Notes under the pieces: model-generated | The model's database searches: none | What the model was told of the DNA's origin: nothing | The model's input: the letters and a program-made list of their open reading frames with translations, nothing else | Translations under genes and position numbers: made by a program | In this document: in pieces, positions 34,524 to 42,531 of the stretch | Layout: each line of letters starts with the position of its first letter | Position numbering within the stretch: position 1 is the first letter of the stretch | DNA from: Amycolatopsis azurea DSM 43854 | GTDB lineage: Bacteria; Actinomycetota; Actinomycetes; Mycobacteriales; Pseudonocardiaceae | DNA length: 58,203 nt | Assembly (NCBI RefSeq): GCF_001995215.1 | Contig: NZ_MUXN01000020.1 | Coordinates: 277,336 to 335,538, forward strand | Reading direction: 5' to 3'

Positions 34524-34582
34524 AAGTACATGAAGGCCCCCTTCCTTGCGCCTAGCGCAAGGAAGGGGGCCTTCATGTACTT
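34524..34582. repeat. GTGAAGG-family palindrome, copy 2 (GTACATGAAGG form)
   Basis: Perfect 28-bp arms (34524-34551 and 34555-34582) with a 3-base CTA loop, beginning AAGTACATGAAGGCCCCC. A nearly identical copy stands at 47261-47315. It follows the hemolysin III gene (minus strand) and precedes the start of the oxidoreductase gene. Confidence 0.93.
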
Positions 34583-34595
34583 GGTAAAAGCCCTG

Positions 34596-35282
34596 CTAGG
34601 CGTACATCGCCAGCCAGATCGCGATGTAGTGCGAGACCGCGGCCAGCACCGTGCACGCGTGGAAGTACTCGTGATACCCGAAGGTGTCCGGGAAGTGGTT
34701 CGGCCACTTGACGGCGTAGAACACCGCGCCCAGCGTGTAGAACAGGCCGCCCACGCAGAGCAGCACGAGTGCCGCGACGCCGGCGTGCGCGCCCAGTTCG
34801 GGCAGGACGAAGACGGCGACCCAGCCCAGTGCGATGTAGATCGGCACGCCGAGCCAGCGGGGCGCGTTCGGCCACAGCATCTTCAGGGTGACGCCGCCGA
34901 TCGCGCCGCCCCAGACGATGGCCAGCACGATGTACCCGGTCGGCTGGGACATCGCCAGAAGGGTGAACGGCGTGTAAGTGCCCGCGATGAACAGGAAGAT
35001 CATCGAATGGTCGGCGCGCTTCATCCATTCGTATGCTCGTGGGCTCCACAAGCGACGGTGGTAGAGCGCGCTGACGCCGAAGACGCCGAGCACGGTCAGG
35101 CCGTAGACCGAAGTGGATAAAGCGGCTATAGGCGACACAGTGGACGCCGCGAGGCTGATGAGGGCCGCGGCTCCGGCGACAGCGCCGAAGAAGGACCAGA
35201 AGTGGAGGTGGCCCCGAAGGCGAGGACGCGTGTCCACCAAGGGCGTGGGGCCGGACGGCTGGGGTTCGGTCTCTACGCTCAC
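34596..35282 (-). CDS. Hemolysin III / PAQR-family membrane protein
   Basis: 228 residues with seven predicted helices. The family metal-site motifs are SALYHRR, RADHSMIFLFIAGTYTPF and FGYHEYFHACTVLAAVSHY. The role is unsettled; relatives include bacterial YqfA and the adiponectin/progestin receptors. GTG 35282 is preceded by TAACCT at 6 bases and no ribosome site, suggesting a leaderless transcript. It is divergent from the prenyltransferase gene, as Rv1085c is from Rv1086. Confidence 0.93.
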   Translation of the reverse strand: MSVETEPQPSGPTPLVDTRPRLRGHLHFWSFFGAVAGAAALISLAASTVSPIAALSTSVYGLTVLGVFGVSALYHRRLWSPRAYEWMKRADHSMIFLFIAGTYTPFTLLAMSQPTGYIVLAIVWGGAIGGVTLKMLWPNAPRWLGVPIYIALGWVAVFVLPELGAHAGVAALVLLCVGGLFYTLGAVFYAVKWPNHFPDTFGYHEYFHACTVLAAVSHYIAIWLAMYA

Positions 35283-35368
35283 TCAGCCAGGTTACGGCAC
35301 CGTAGGTTTTTTACCAGTGTCCGTGGCGCGTCCCACTGGGGCTCGCGGGGTGACTAGTCTCCACTGGC

Positions 35369-36145
35369 GTGAGTCTTCGGTCCTTCTTGTCAGACGTCGT
35401 GTACAGCGCCTACGGCAGGCGCCTGATCCAGCAGGCCAAGGGGCGCCATCCACGCCACATCGCCATCATGCTGGACGGGAACCGCCGCTGGGCGCGCGAA
35501 GCGGGCTTCACCGACGTCGCCGACGGCCATCGCGCCGGCGCCAAGAAGATCGCGGACTTCCTGAGCTGGTGCAACGAGGCCGATGTCGAGGTCGTCACCA
35601 TGTGGCTGCTCTCGACCGACAACCTCGGCCGCGCGGCCGAGGAACTGAGCCCGTTGCTGAAGATCATCACCGACGTCACCGACGAGCTCGCCGCGCCGCA
35701 GACGCCCTGGCGGCTCCGCATCGTGGGAGCCCTTGACCTGCTGCCGCCGGAGGTCGCGAAGGCCCTCAGCGCGGCCGCGGAACGCACCGAGGGGCGTTCC
35801 GGGATGGAGGTCAACGTCGCGGTCGGTTACGGAGGACGCCAGGAGATCGCCGACGCGGTCCGCAAACTGCTACTCCAGCACGCCGACGAGGGGACCTCGA
35901 TCCGCGAACTCGCGAAGATCCTGGACGTCGACCACATCTCCGAACACATGTACACCTCGGGCCAGCCGGATCCGGATCTTATTATCCGCACCTCGGGTGA
36001 GCAGCGGCTTTCCGGATTTCTGCTCTGGCAATCGGCGCATTCGGAATTCTGGTTCACCGAAGCTTATTGGCCCGCATTTCGCCGGGTCGATTTCCTGCGC
36101 GCCATGCGCGATTACGCGTGGCGGCATCGGCGCTTCGGTTCCTGA
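35369..36145 (+). CDS. cis-Prenyltransferase (undecaprenyl/Z-farnesyl diphosphate synthase family)
   Basis: 258 residues, a complete cis-prenyl diphosphate synthase. The catalytic block IMLDGNRRWAREAG, the loop TMWLLSTDNLGR, and the C-terminal DLIIRTSGEQRLSGFLLWQSAHSE segment (split here only in description) are conserved. It supplies polyprenyl diphosphates for cell-wall lipid carriers. Position next to hemolysin III matches Rv1086, which makes Z-farnesyl diphosphate, so a short-chain product is likely but not proven. GTG 35369 has TAGTCT 8 bases upstream. Confidence 0.93.
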   Translation: MSLRSFLSDVVYSAYGRRLIQQAKGRHPRHIAIMLDGNRRWAREAGFTDVADGHRAGAKKIADFLSWCNEADVEVVTMWLLSTDNLGRAAEELSPLLKIITDVTDELAAPQTPWRLRIVGALDLLPPEVAKALSAAAERTEGRSGMEVNVAVGYGGRQEIADAVRKLLLQHADEGTSIRELAKILDVDHISEHMYTSGQPDPDLIIRTSGEQRLSGFLLWQSAHSEFWFTEAYWPAFRRVDFLRAMRDYAWRHRRFGS

Positions 36146-36157
36146 CCCGCGCAAGAC

Positions 36158-36187
36158 GAAGGCCCCGGCGTGCACTCCGGGGCCTTC
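36158..36187. terminator. Bidirectional terminator
   Basis: An 11-bp perfect stem GAAGGCCCCGG and complement with an 8-base loop lies between the convergent prenyltransferase and small secreted protein genes. Confidence 0.75.
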
Positions 36188-36204
36188 GACGTCCACACTG
36201 AAGA

Positions 36205-36453
36205 TCAGTGGTGGTGGTGCTCCAGCGAGTGGGCCAGCAGCGACGGGGTCAGGACGACACCCGTGTAGGCACCGGCGACCAGCGAGGCAGCGCCGTAGCC
36301 CAGCGCGCCACCGCCCTCGATGAACGTGTTGTAGGCGTCGCCGAACGTCGGGTCCGGGGTGCCGGTGGTGTCGCCGGTGGCGGCGAACGCGGTCCCGCCG
36401 ACCATCATGATGCCCGCGGCGACGGCGGAAACGAAACCAGCCTTCTTCAGCAC
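36205..36453 (-). CDS. Small secreted protein with natural EHHHH tail
   Basis: 82 residues. A clear signal peptide (LKKAGFVSAVAAGIMMVGGTAFA, cut near residue 25) leaves a mature peptide of about 58 residues, rich in Gly/Thr/Ala with a hydrophobic second half and ending LEHHHH. The GTG start has AGGAG 6 bases upstream. No cysteines. The composition hints at a surface-active or membrane-associating peptide and the His tail at metal binding, both inferred. Not recognised as a chaplin. Confidence 0.75.
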   Translation of the reverse strand: MLKKAGFVSAVAAGIMMVGGTAFAATGDTTGTPDPTFGDAYNTFIEGGGALGYGAASLVAGAYTGVVLTPSLLAHSLEHHHH

Positions 36454-37075
36454 TTCGCACTCCTAGGTAGAGATATTCAGGGGGTCGGGGGCACCGATTC
36501 CGGTGGGGGTGTCCCGCAGTGAGAAAATTACTCGCTATTCAAGCTCTGTGACCGTCTGGTAAGCCCATTGTGTGAGCCGAAAAAGGTTCATTTCACTCGG
36601 TCCGGTTCTCTGTCTCGGGCACAAAATGCGACCCGCTACCAAGCGTGGTAGAACCTTCGCTTCCATCAGGTGAACGCCCTCTGTCGCGTTAATCCATCCG
36701 GGTCGCGTCAACGAGCGTCCCTGAATGGAGATCATCACTACCCAGGGTGATGGTGACGAGGCGTTGATGTCACGCGACCGACAGTGAGATGACGGTTTGG
36801 CGAATCACCGTGGTGGCTGCCTGCGCGATCGGCCGGACGCAGGTACCTTCCGAAAGTGAGGGTTCGCGTCCCATGCGGACTCTCGCGGGAGGCCCTGGTC
36901 GTGGCGGTTGTCGACAGGGCGGCTGAGCCGCCCAGTGGATGCACGAGGGGGCCGGCACCCGGCCCTCGCGGCCGTGCCGACTGACGTCGAAGGCGTCAGA
37001 AGGAGCGGTTAGCCAGGGAGGTGCCCGGCCCAGCGAGTGCGGGCGTGGTGCCACGCCCACGAGGGAGATGCCGTC
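36454..37075. other. Long non-coding region and structured leader of phoH2
   Basis: No gene is supported in these 622 bases. The part at 36500-36760 is less GC-rich than the surroundings and probably holds promoters for both flanking genes. Hairpins follow in order toward phoH2: CCTGCG/CGCAGG (36820-36843), GGGCGGC/GCCGCCC (36917-36933) and an 11-bp stem with one bulge (36944-36968). A 45-codon reading frame (36789-36926) has poor support. No known riboswitch was recognised. Confidence 0.5.
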
Positions 37076-38467
37076 GTGACTGCGCAGCGTTCACCCCGCA
37101 AGGCCTCTGGCCGTTCTTCGACCGGTGCCTCTGGCCCGGAGAAAGCCTCGATCTCGCCCGAATCCCAGCGGTCCACTTACGTGCTCGACACGTCGGTCCT
37201 GCTCTCTGACCCCTGGTCGGTGACCCGTTTCGCCGAACACGCGGTCGTGCTCCCGCTGGTCGTCATCAGTGAACTGGAGGCGAAACGTCACCACCCCGAG
37301 CTGGGGTGGTTCGCGCGCGAAGCGCTTCGCATGCTCGACGACCTGCGTCGTCAGCACGGCAGGCTCGACGCGCCGATCCCGATCGGTGAGCACGGCGGCA
37401 CCCTGCAGGTGGAGTTGAACCACTCCGATCCCACGGTGCTCCCGGTCGGTTTCCGCACCGACTCCAACGACCACCGCATCCTCGCCTGTGCGCTCAACCT
37501 GGCGGCGGAACGCGCGTCGGTCACGCTGGTGACGAAGGACATCCCCCTGCGGGTCAAGGCGGGCGCCGTCGGTCTCGAAGCCGACGAGTACCGCGCGCAG
37601 GAGGTGACGCCTTCGGGCTGGACGGGGATGGCGGACCTGGACGTCCCGCAGACCCTGATCGACGCGCTGTTCAGCGGGTCTTCCGTGGATCCGGCCGAGT
37701 TCGGGATGCCCGAGGTCGGCGAGATGCCCTGCCACACGGGCCTCCGGCTGCTCGCGGGCAGTTCGAGCGCGCTGGGCCGGGTCACCGCGGACAAGCGGAT
37801 CCGGCTCGTGCGGGGTGACAAGGAGGCGTTCGGCCTGCACGGCCGCTCGGCCGAACAGCGGGTGGCGCTGGATCTCCTGCTGGATTCCGACGTCGGCATC
37901 GTCTCGCTGGGCGGCCGCGCCGGAACCGGCAAGTCGGCGCTCGCGCTCTGCGCGGGCCTGGAATCGGTGATGGAGCGCCGTCAGCACCGCAAGGTCGTGG
38001 TCTTCCGGCCGGTGTACGCGGTCGGCGGCCAGGAACTGGGTTACCTGCCCGGTTCCGAGAGCGAGAAGATGCAGCCGTGGGCGCAGGCGGTGTTCGACAC
38101 CCTCGGCGGGCTGGTCAGCCAGGACGTCCTCGACGAGGTCTTCGACCGCGGCATGCTCGAGGTGCTCCCGCTGACCCACATCCGCGGCCGGTCGCTGCAC
38201 GACACGTTCGTCATCGTCGACGAGGCGCAGTCCTTGGAGCGCAACGTGCTCCTGACCGTGCTCTCGCGGCTCGGCACGGCCTCACGGGTCGTGCTCACAC
38301 ATGACGTCGCGCAGCGTGACAACCTGCGGGTCGGACGGCACGACGGCGTTTCGGCGGTGATCGAGAAGCTCAAGGGTCACCCGCTGTTCGCGCATGTCAC
38401 GCTGACCCGGTCCGAGCGCTCGCCGATCGCGGCGCTCGTCACCGAGATGCTGGAGGACCACGGATAG
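37076..38467 (+). CDS. phoH2: PhoH2: PIN domain fused to PhoH-type ATPase
   Basis: 463 residues. Residues about 30-165 form a PIN nuclease domain (YVLDTSVLLSDPWS, the conserved acidic LEAK..., DSNDHRILACAL and VTLVTKDIPLRVKA). Residues from about 230 form the PhoH ATPase: Walker A GRAGTGKSALAL, Walker B VIVDEAQSLE and THDVAQRDNLRVGRHDG. Mycobacterial PhoH2 acts as an RNA helicase-nuclease and is described as a toxin paired with PhoAT. GTG 37076 has GAGGGAG 8 bases upstream. No convincing PhoAT homologue precedes it here; a structured leader does. Confidence 0.94.
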   Translation: MTAQRSPRKASGRSSTGASGPEKASISPESQRSTYVLDTSVLLSDPWSVTRFAEHAVVLPLVVISELEAKRHHPELGWFAREALRMLDDLRRQHGRLDAPIPIGEHGGTLQVELNHSDPTVLPVGFRTDSNDHRILACALNLAAERASVTLVTKDIPLRVKAGAVGLEADEYRAQEVTPSGWTGMADLDVPQTLIDALFSGSSVDPAEFGMPEVGEMPCHTGLRLLAGSSSALGRVTADKRIRLVRGDKEAFGLHGRSAEQRVALDLLLDSDVGIVSLGGRAGTGKSALALCAGLESVMERRQHRKVVVFRPVYAVGGQELGYLPGSESEKMQPWAQAVFDTLGGLVSQDVLDEVFDRGMLEVLPLTHIRGRSLHDTFVIVDEAQSLERNVLLTVLSRLGTASRVVLTHDVAQRDNLRVGRHDGVSAVIEKLKGHPLFAHVTLTRSERSPIAALVTEMLEDHG

Positions 38468-38477
38468 CCGAACCGGA

Positions 38478-38510
38478 GGAGTCCCCTTAGGACAGTCCTG
38501 AGGGGACTCC
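38478..38510. terminator. Bidirectional terminator between phoH2 and guaB1
   Basis: GGAGTCCCCT (38478-38487) pairs with AGGGGACTCC (38501-38510), and the inner TAGGA/TCCTG nearly pairs. It lies between convergent genes. Confidence 0.75.
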
Positions 38511-38516
38511 CCGGGG

Positions 38517-39956
38517 TCACCAGCCGGACGGCAGCGGACGCCCTTCCGCGAAGCCGGCGGCGGACTGGATGCCGAGCAGCGCGCGCTCGTGGAACTCCTC
38601 CAGTGTCCGGGCGCCCGCGTACGTGCAGGCGGACCGGACGCCGGAACCGATGGAGTCGAGCAGATCCTCGACGCCGGGGCGGGCCGGGTCCAGCGCCATC
38701 CGCGACGCCGAGATGCCTTCTTCGAACAGGCCCTTCTTGGCGCGCTCGAAGACGTTGTCCGTGCGCGTGCGGGCGCCGACGGCGCGCTTCGACGCCATGC
38801 CGAACGATTCCTTGTACGGCCTGCCCTGCTCGTCGTACCGCAGGTCTCCGGGGGATTCGTGGGTGCCGGCGAACCATGAGCCGACCATCGCCGCGGACGC
38901 GCCCGCGGCCAGCGCGAGCGCGACGTCGCGCGGATGCCGCACGCCGCCGTCCGCCCAGACGTGCTTGCCCAGTTCCCTGGCCGCGGCGGCGCATTCGGCG
39001 ACGGCGGAGAACTGCGGGCGGCCGACGCCGGTCATCATCCGCGTCGTGCACATGGCGCCGGGGCCGACGCCGACCTTGACGACGTCCGCGCCCGCGTGGA
39101 TCAGGTCGCGCGTGCCCTCGGCGGTGACCACGTTCCCGGCGACCACCGGAACGCGCGGGCTGACCGACCGGACGGCCTTGAGCGCGGAGATCATCTTCTC
39201 CTGGTGGCCGTGCGCGGTGTCGACGACCAGCACGTCGACGCCCGCCGCGAGGACGGCCTCGGCCTTCGCCGCGACGTCGCCGTTCACGCCGATCGCGGCT
39301 GCGACGCGCAGGCTGCCGCCGTCGTCGACGGCCGGGGTGTAGATCTCCGCGCGCAGCGCCGCGATCTCGGTCAGGACGCCCGCGAGCCTGCCGTTCTCGT
39401 CGATGCCGAGCGCGAGGCGGCCGCCGTGGTCGTGCAGGCGCTCGAACACCTCACGCGGCGGGGTGTCCAGCGCGACCGTGACGAGCGCGGGTTCCGCGAC
39501 GTCGCCGAGCCGCGCGAAGCGGTCGACACCGGCGCAGGCCGCTTCGTCGACGACGCCGACCGGCTTGCCGTCCTCGTCCACGACGACGACGGCGCCGTGG
39601 GCGCGTTTGCCGACCAGGTTCAGCGCGTCCGCCACCGCGTCCCCGCCGGTCAGCACGAGCGGGGTGTCCCACACGGTGTGACGGCTCTTGACCCAGGTGA
39701 CGATTTCGGCGACCGCGGTGGCGTCGACGTCCTGCGGCAGGACCACGAGCCCGCCGCGCCGGGCGACCGTCTCGGCCATCCGTCGGCCCGCGACGGCGGT
39801 CATGTTGGCCACCACGATCGGGATCGTCGCGCCGGTTCCGTCCACTGTGGACAGGTCGACGTCGAAGCGGGACTCCACGTCCGAACGGTTCGGCAACAGG
39901 AACACGTCGTCGTAGGTCAGGTCGTGAGCGGGCCGGTGCCCGTCGAGAAAGCGCAC
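38517..39956 (-). CDS. guaB1: GuaB1-type GMP reductase (IMP dehydrogenase family)
   Basis: 479 residues. The TIM barrel (LTYDDVFLLPNRS, VVDTAHGHQEKMI, the catalytic-loop cysteine in GVGPGAMCTTRMMTGVG) encloses a tandem CBS pair at about residues 95-205 (THTV..., VVVVDEDGKPVGVVDE). Actinobacterial GuaB1 proteins of this size have been shown in mycobacteria to reduce GMP to IMP rather than oxidise IMP. GTG 39956 has TATCCT 8 bases upstream and no ribosome site. It is divergent from the DUF309 gene. Confidence 0.92.
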   Translation of the reverse strand: MRFLDGHRPAHDLTYDDVFLLPNRSDVESRFDVDLSTVDGTGATIPIVVANMTAVAGRRMAETVARRGGLVVLPQDVDATAVAEIVTWVKSRHTVWDTPLVLTGGDAVADALNLVGKRAHGAVVVVDEDGKPVGVVDEAACAGVDRFARLGDVAEPALVTVALDTPPREVFERLHDHGGRLALGIDENGRLAGVLTEIAALRAEIYTPAVDDGGSLRVAAAIGVNGDVAAKAEAVLAAGVDVLVVDTAHGHQEKMISALKAVRSVSPRVPVVAGNVVTAEGTRDLIHAGADVVKVGVGPGAMCTTRMMTGVGRPQFSAVAECAAAARELGKHVWADGGVRHPRDVALALAAGASAAMVGSWFAGTHESPGDLRYDEQGRPYKESFGMASKRAVGARTRTDNVFERAKKGLFEEGISASRMALDPARPGVEDLLDSIGSGVRSACTYAGARTLEEFHERALLGIQSAAGFAEGRPLPSGW

Positions 39957-39991
39957 GAGTCACCAGGATACCCGCGTGGGACAATGTCGGC

Positions 39992-40465
39992 ATGACCGAC
40001 CGGGACCGTGACGAAGCCGGACGAGCCCGCAACGCGCGCCCTCGGGACGGTCTCGGCAGGCCGCTCCCGTACGGCGCCGACGGGGTGGAACGGCAGCCGG
40101 AGGGCATCGAACGCAGCCCCGAGAACACCATCGCCGAGGCTCAGCGCCTGCTCGACGCGGGTCGGCCGTTCCACGCGCACGAGGTGTTCGAGGACGCCTG
40201 GAAGGCGACCGACGGGCCGGACCGGGAGCTGTGGCGCGGTCTCGCGCAGCTCGCCGTCGGCCTGACCCACGCGGCCAGGGGGAACGGGAACGGCGCGGCG
40301 TCGCTGCTGGAGCGCGGCGCGGTCAACATCGAGCCGTTCCGCGAGGCCCGGCCGCACGGGATCGACATCCCGGGGCTGCAGGCCTGGGCGCGGGCGATGG
40401 CCGACGAGGTGAAGGTGCGTGTGCGGGTCGAGCCGGTCGCGCCCCGCCTGCTGGGCACGCCTTGA
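39992..40465 (+). CDS. DUF309 domain protein
   Basis: 157 residues. The DUF309 signature is present: PFHAHEVFEDAWKATDG, LWRGLAQLAVGLTHAARGN and GAASLLERGAVNIE. These are small helical proteins of unknown function. ATG 39992 has GACAAT 6 bases upstream and no ribosome site, so it appears leaderless. It is divergent from guaB1 with 35 bases between, so the two promoters must overlap. Confidence 0.88.
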   Translation: MTDRDRDEAGRARNARPRDGLGRPLPYGADGVERQPEGIERSPENTIAEAQRLLDAGRPFHAHEVFEDAWKATDGPDRELWRGLAQLAVGLTHAARGNGNGAASLLERGAVNIEPFREARPHGIDIPGLQAWARAMADEVKVRVRVEPVAPRLLGTP

Positions 40466-40466
40466 G

Positions 40467-40508
40467 TACTCGACATACCGCGAGTATGTTACTTCGAGTA
40501 GGGATACT
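40467..40508 (+). promoter_or_regulatory. Operator-like region upstream of the old yellow enzyme gene
   Basis: ACATAC (40473-40478) and GTATGT (40484-40489) form a perfect inverted repeat with a 5-base centre. TACTCG (40467-40472) and CGAGTA (40495-40500) flank it asymmetrically. GATACT at 40503-40508 is a candidate -10 element. No regulator gene is adjacent. Confidence 0.4.
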
Positions 40509-40538
40509 GCTCAGTAGGTAACGGCGGGAGAGGCGCGG

Positions 40539-41768
40539 ATGAGCGAGCCCAAGGAACTGCTGGCCGAGCCGCTGAAACTGCGGTGCGGCGCGACCCTGCC
40601 GAACCGGCTGGCCAAGGCCGCGCTGAGCGAGCAGCTCGGCGACCGCCGCAACCGGCCGACCGCCGAACTGGCCGAGTTGTACCGGACCTGGTCCCGAGGT
40701 GGCGCCGGAACGCTGATCACCGGCAACGTCATGGTCGATCCGACGGCGCTCGGTGAACCGCGCAACGTCGCGGTGCCCCGGGAGCCGGACGCGACCGGGT
40801 TCAAGCCGTGGGCACGGTCGGCGGACGGGACCGAGACCCGGTTGTGGGTCCAGCTCAATCACCCCGGCCGTCAGAGCCCGCGCTTCCTCTCCCGTCAGCC
40901 GGTCGCGCCGTCGGCGGTTCCGTTCGGCGACCGCGGCATCCGTTCGGTGTTCGCGACGCCCCGGGCACTGACCGTCGACGAGATCGAAGCGATCATCGAC
41001 CGATTCGGCGTGGCCGCGCGAACCGTCGTCGAAGCGGGATTCGCCGGTGTCCAGATCCACGGCGCGCACGGCTATCTCGTCTCGCAGTTCCTTTCGCCAC
41101 TGACCAACCAGCGCACCGACGGCTGGGGCGGCGACGCTCTCCGGCGGCGCCGCTTCCTGCTCGAAGTCGTCGCCCGCGTGCGCGCCGAGGTCGGCGACGG
41201 CGTGCCGATCGCGGTCAAGCTCAACAGCGCGGACTTCCAGCGTGGCGGCTTCAGCGAGGAGGAATCGCTCGAAGTCGTCCGCGAACTGGGCGAAGCGGGC
41301 ATCGACCTGCTGGAAGTCTCCGGTGGCACCTACGAGAAGGCCGCCATGATGGGCTCCGCGAAAGCCAGCACGGCCAGCCGCGAGGCCTACTTCCTCGACT
41401 ACGCCGCGAAAGCGCGGCAGGTGACCGACGTCGCGCTGATGGTCACCGGTGGTTTCACCAGCCCGGAGGGGATGGCGGACGCGCTGCGCACCGGGGCGCT
41501 GGACGTCATCGGTCTCGGCAGGCCGTTGGTCGTCGATCCGGCGCTGCCCGGCCGTCTGCTGGGCGGGGAGGACGTCCGCGCGCGGCGCACGGCCCCGAAG
41601 ACCGGGATCCGGCTGGCCGACAGCCTGCTCGAGATCCAGTGGCACACCCAGCAGATGCACCGCGTGGCCGCCGGGAAGCCGGTGGACCGGCGCCTCGGCG
41701 CGGTGCGGACGCTAGTACGGGCCGGCGTCGCGGATCCGTTCAACGCCTTCCGCCGGGTCCGGGGCTAA
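40539..41768 (+). CDS. NADH:flavin oxidoreductase of the old yellow enzyme family
   Basis: 409 residues, an FMN TIM-barrel. PNRLAKAALSEQL, LWVQLNHPGRQSPR, the substrate pair in IHGAHGYLVSQFLSP with NQRTDGWGG, and TGGFTSPEGMADAL with the phosphate-binding IGLGRPLV are family marks. It reduces activated alkenes; the physiological substrate is unknown. A GGGAG site lies just upstream of ATG 40539, and an inverted repeat lies in its promoter. The last 57 bases overlap the convergent Pr6Pr gene. Confidence 0.93.
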   Translation: MSEPKELLAEPLKLRCGATLPNRLAKAALSEQLGDRRNRPTAELAELYRTWSRGGAGTLITGNVMVDPTALGEPRNVAVPREPDATGFKPWARSADGTETRLWVQLNHPGRQSPRFLSRQPVAPSAVPFGDRGIRSVFATPRALTVDEIEAIIDRFGVAARTVVEAGFAGVQIHGAHGYLVSQFLSPLTNQRTDGWGGDALRRRRFLLEVVARVRAEVGDGVPIAVKLNSADFQRGGFSEEESLEVVRELGEAGIDLLEVSGGTYEKAAMMGSAKASTASREAYFLDYAAKARQVTDVALMVTGGFTSPEGMADALRTGALDVIGLGRPLVVDPALPGRLLGGEDVRARRTAPKTGIRLADSLLEIQWHTQQMHRVAAGKPVDRRLGAVRTLVRAGVADPFNAFRRVRG

Positions 41769-42413
41769 GTAGTCGTCGGTGTCGTCGCGGCGGCCGAACG
41801 TGCGGTCGAAGCCGACCGCGGCCGCCGCGAGGCCGATGAACAGCACGCCGATCAGCACGCAGTTGAACGCGACGCCGCCGTAGCCGTTGATACCCGGATC
41901 GACGAACGGGTACGGGTAGAACCCGATGATCGCGCCGCGCACCAGCGTGACCGCGAGCCAGATCAGCGGGTACAGCAGCGACCACCACAGGACCCGCCAC
42001 GACAACTGCCCGCGCGGCCCGAACAGCAGCCAGCCCGCGACGCACATCAGCGGCGACACCTTGTGCAGCATCGTGTCGGCGAACTGGGCCCAGCCGTGCA
42101 GTTCGTAGAGGTCGGCGAGCGCGACCTGGAAGACGACGCCGGTTACGATGATGCCGACGAGGCCGGTGAGCCGCAGCACGCCGAACAGGGTCGACCGGCC
42201 GGCGACGCCGAGCGCGAGCAGCAGGCTGCCGATGCCGACCAGGATGTTCGAGTCGATGGTGAAGAAGGCCAGCAGGTTGGCCACCCGCCCGGCCGGGGTG
42301 TGGAAGGTGCCGCCCTCGGTGCCCGCCGAGACCGGGATCTGGGCGGCCAGGCCGGCGATCACCACCAGCGCGGTCGCGCCGAACCAGGCGCGCGCGATCT
42401 TGGAAGCCTGCAT
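41712..42413 (-). CDS. Pr6Pr-family six-helix membrane protein
   Basis: 233 residues with six predicted helices. NLLAFFTIDSNILVGI, LHKVSPLMCVAGWLLFGPRG and IIGFYPYPFVDP match the Pr6Pr (FAR-17a/AIG1-like) membrane group of unknown function. ATG 42413 has TAAAGT 7 bases upstream and a weak AGGCGG. The C-terminal tail is acidic and overlaps the end of the convergent flavin oxidoreductase gene. Confidence 0.87.
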   Translation of the reverse strand: MQASKIARAWFGATALVVIAGLAAQIPVSAGTEGGTFHTPAGRVANLLAFFTIDSNILVGIGSLLLALGVAGRSTLFGVLRLTGLVGIIVTGVVFQVALADLYELHGWAQFADTMLHKVSPLMCVAGWLLFGPRGQLSWRVLWWSLLYPLIWLAVTLVRGAIIGFYPYPFVDPGINGYGGVAFNCVLIGVLFIGLAAAAVGFDRTFGRRDDTDDYLAPDPAEGVERIRDAGPY

Positions 42414-42531
42414 TCCGCCTACTTTATGGGTGATCATGCCGCGACGTCCCGTCACCACCGCGCGTCGCCACTCGATCGGGGGCGGGACGCCGCCGGGCCT
42501 TCCCGGCCACCGGGTCATATCGTGGGAAACG

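Noticed and set aside
36205..36222. The LEHHHH C-terminus resembles a cloning-vector His tag.
   Set aside because: The Leu-Glu codons are CTG GAG, not the XhoI site of such vectors, there are only four His codons, and flanking DNA is ordinary chromosomal sequence with a terminator.
36535..36738. 67-codon minus-strand frame in the AT-richer region.
   Set aside because: Third codon positions are not GC-rich as in the real genes here, and no ribosome site is seen.
36789..36926. 45-codon reading frame upstream of phoH2, a possible PhoAT partner.
   Set aside because: No good ribosome site, ends about 150 bases before phoH2 instead of overlapping it, and covers a strong hairpin.
36770..37075. A known riboswitch (for example c-di-AMP) or RNase P-like RNA in the phoH2 leader.
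   Set aside because: Hairpins are present but none of the conserved words of those RNAs could be matched by eye.
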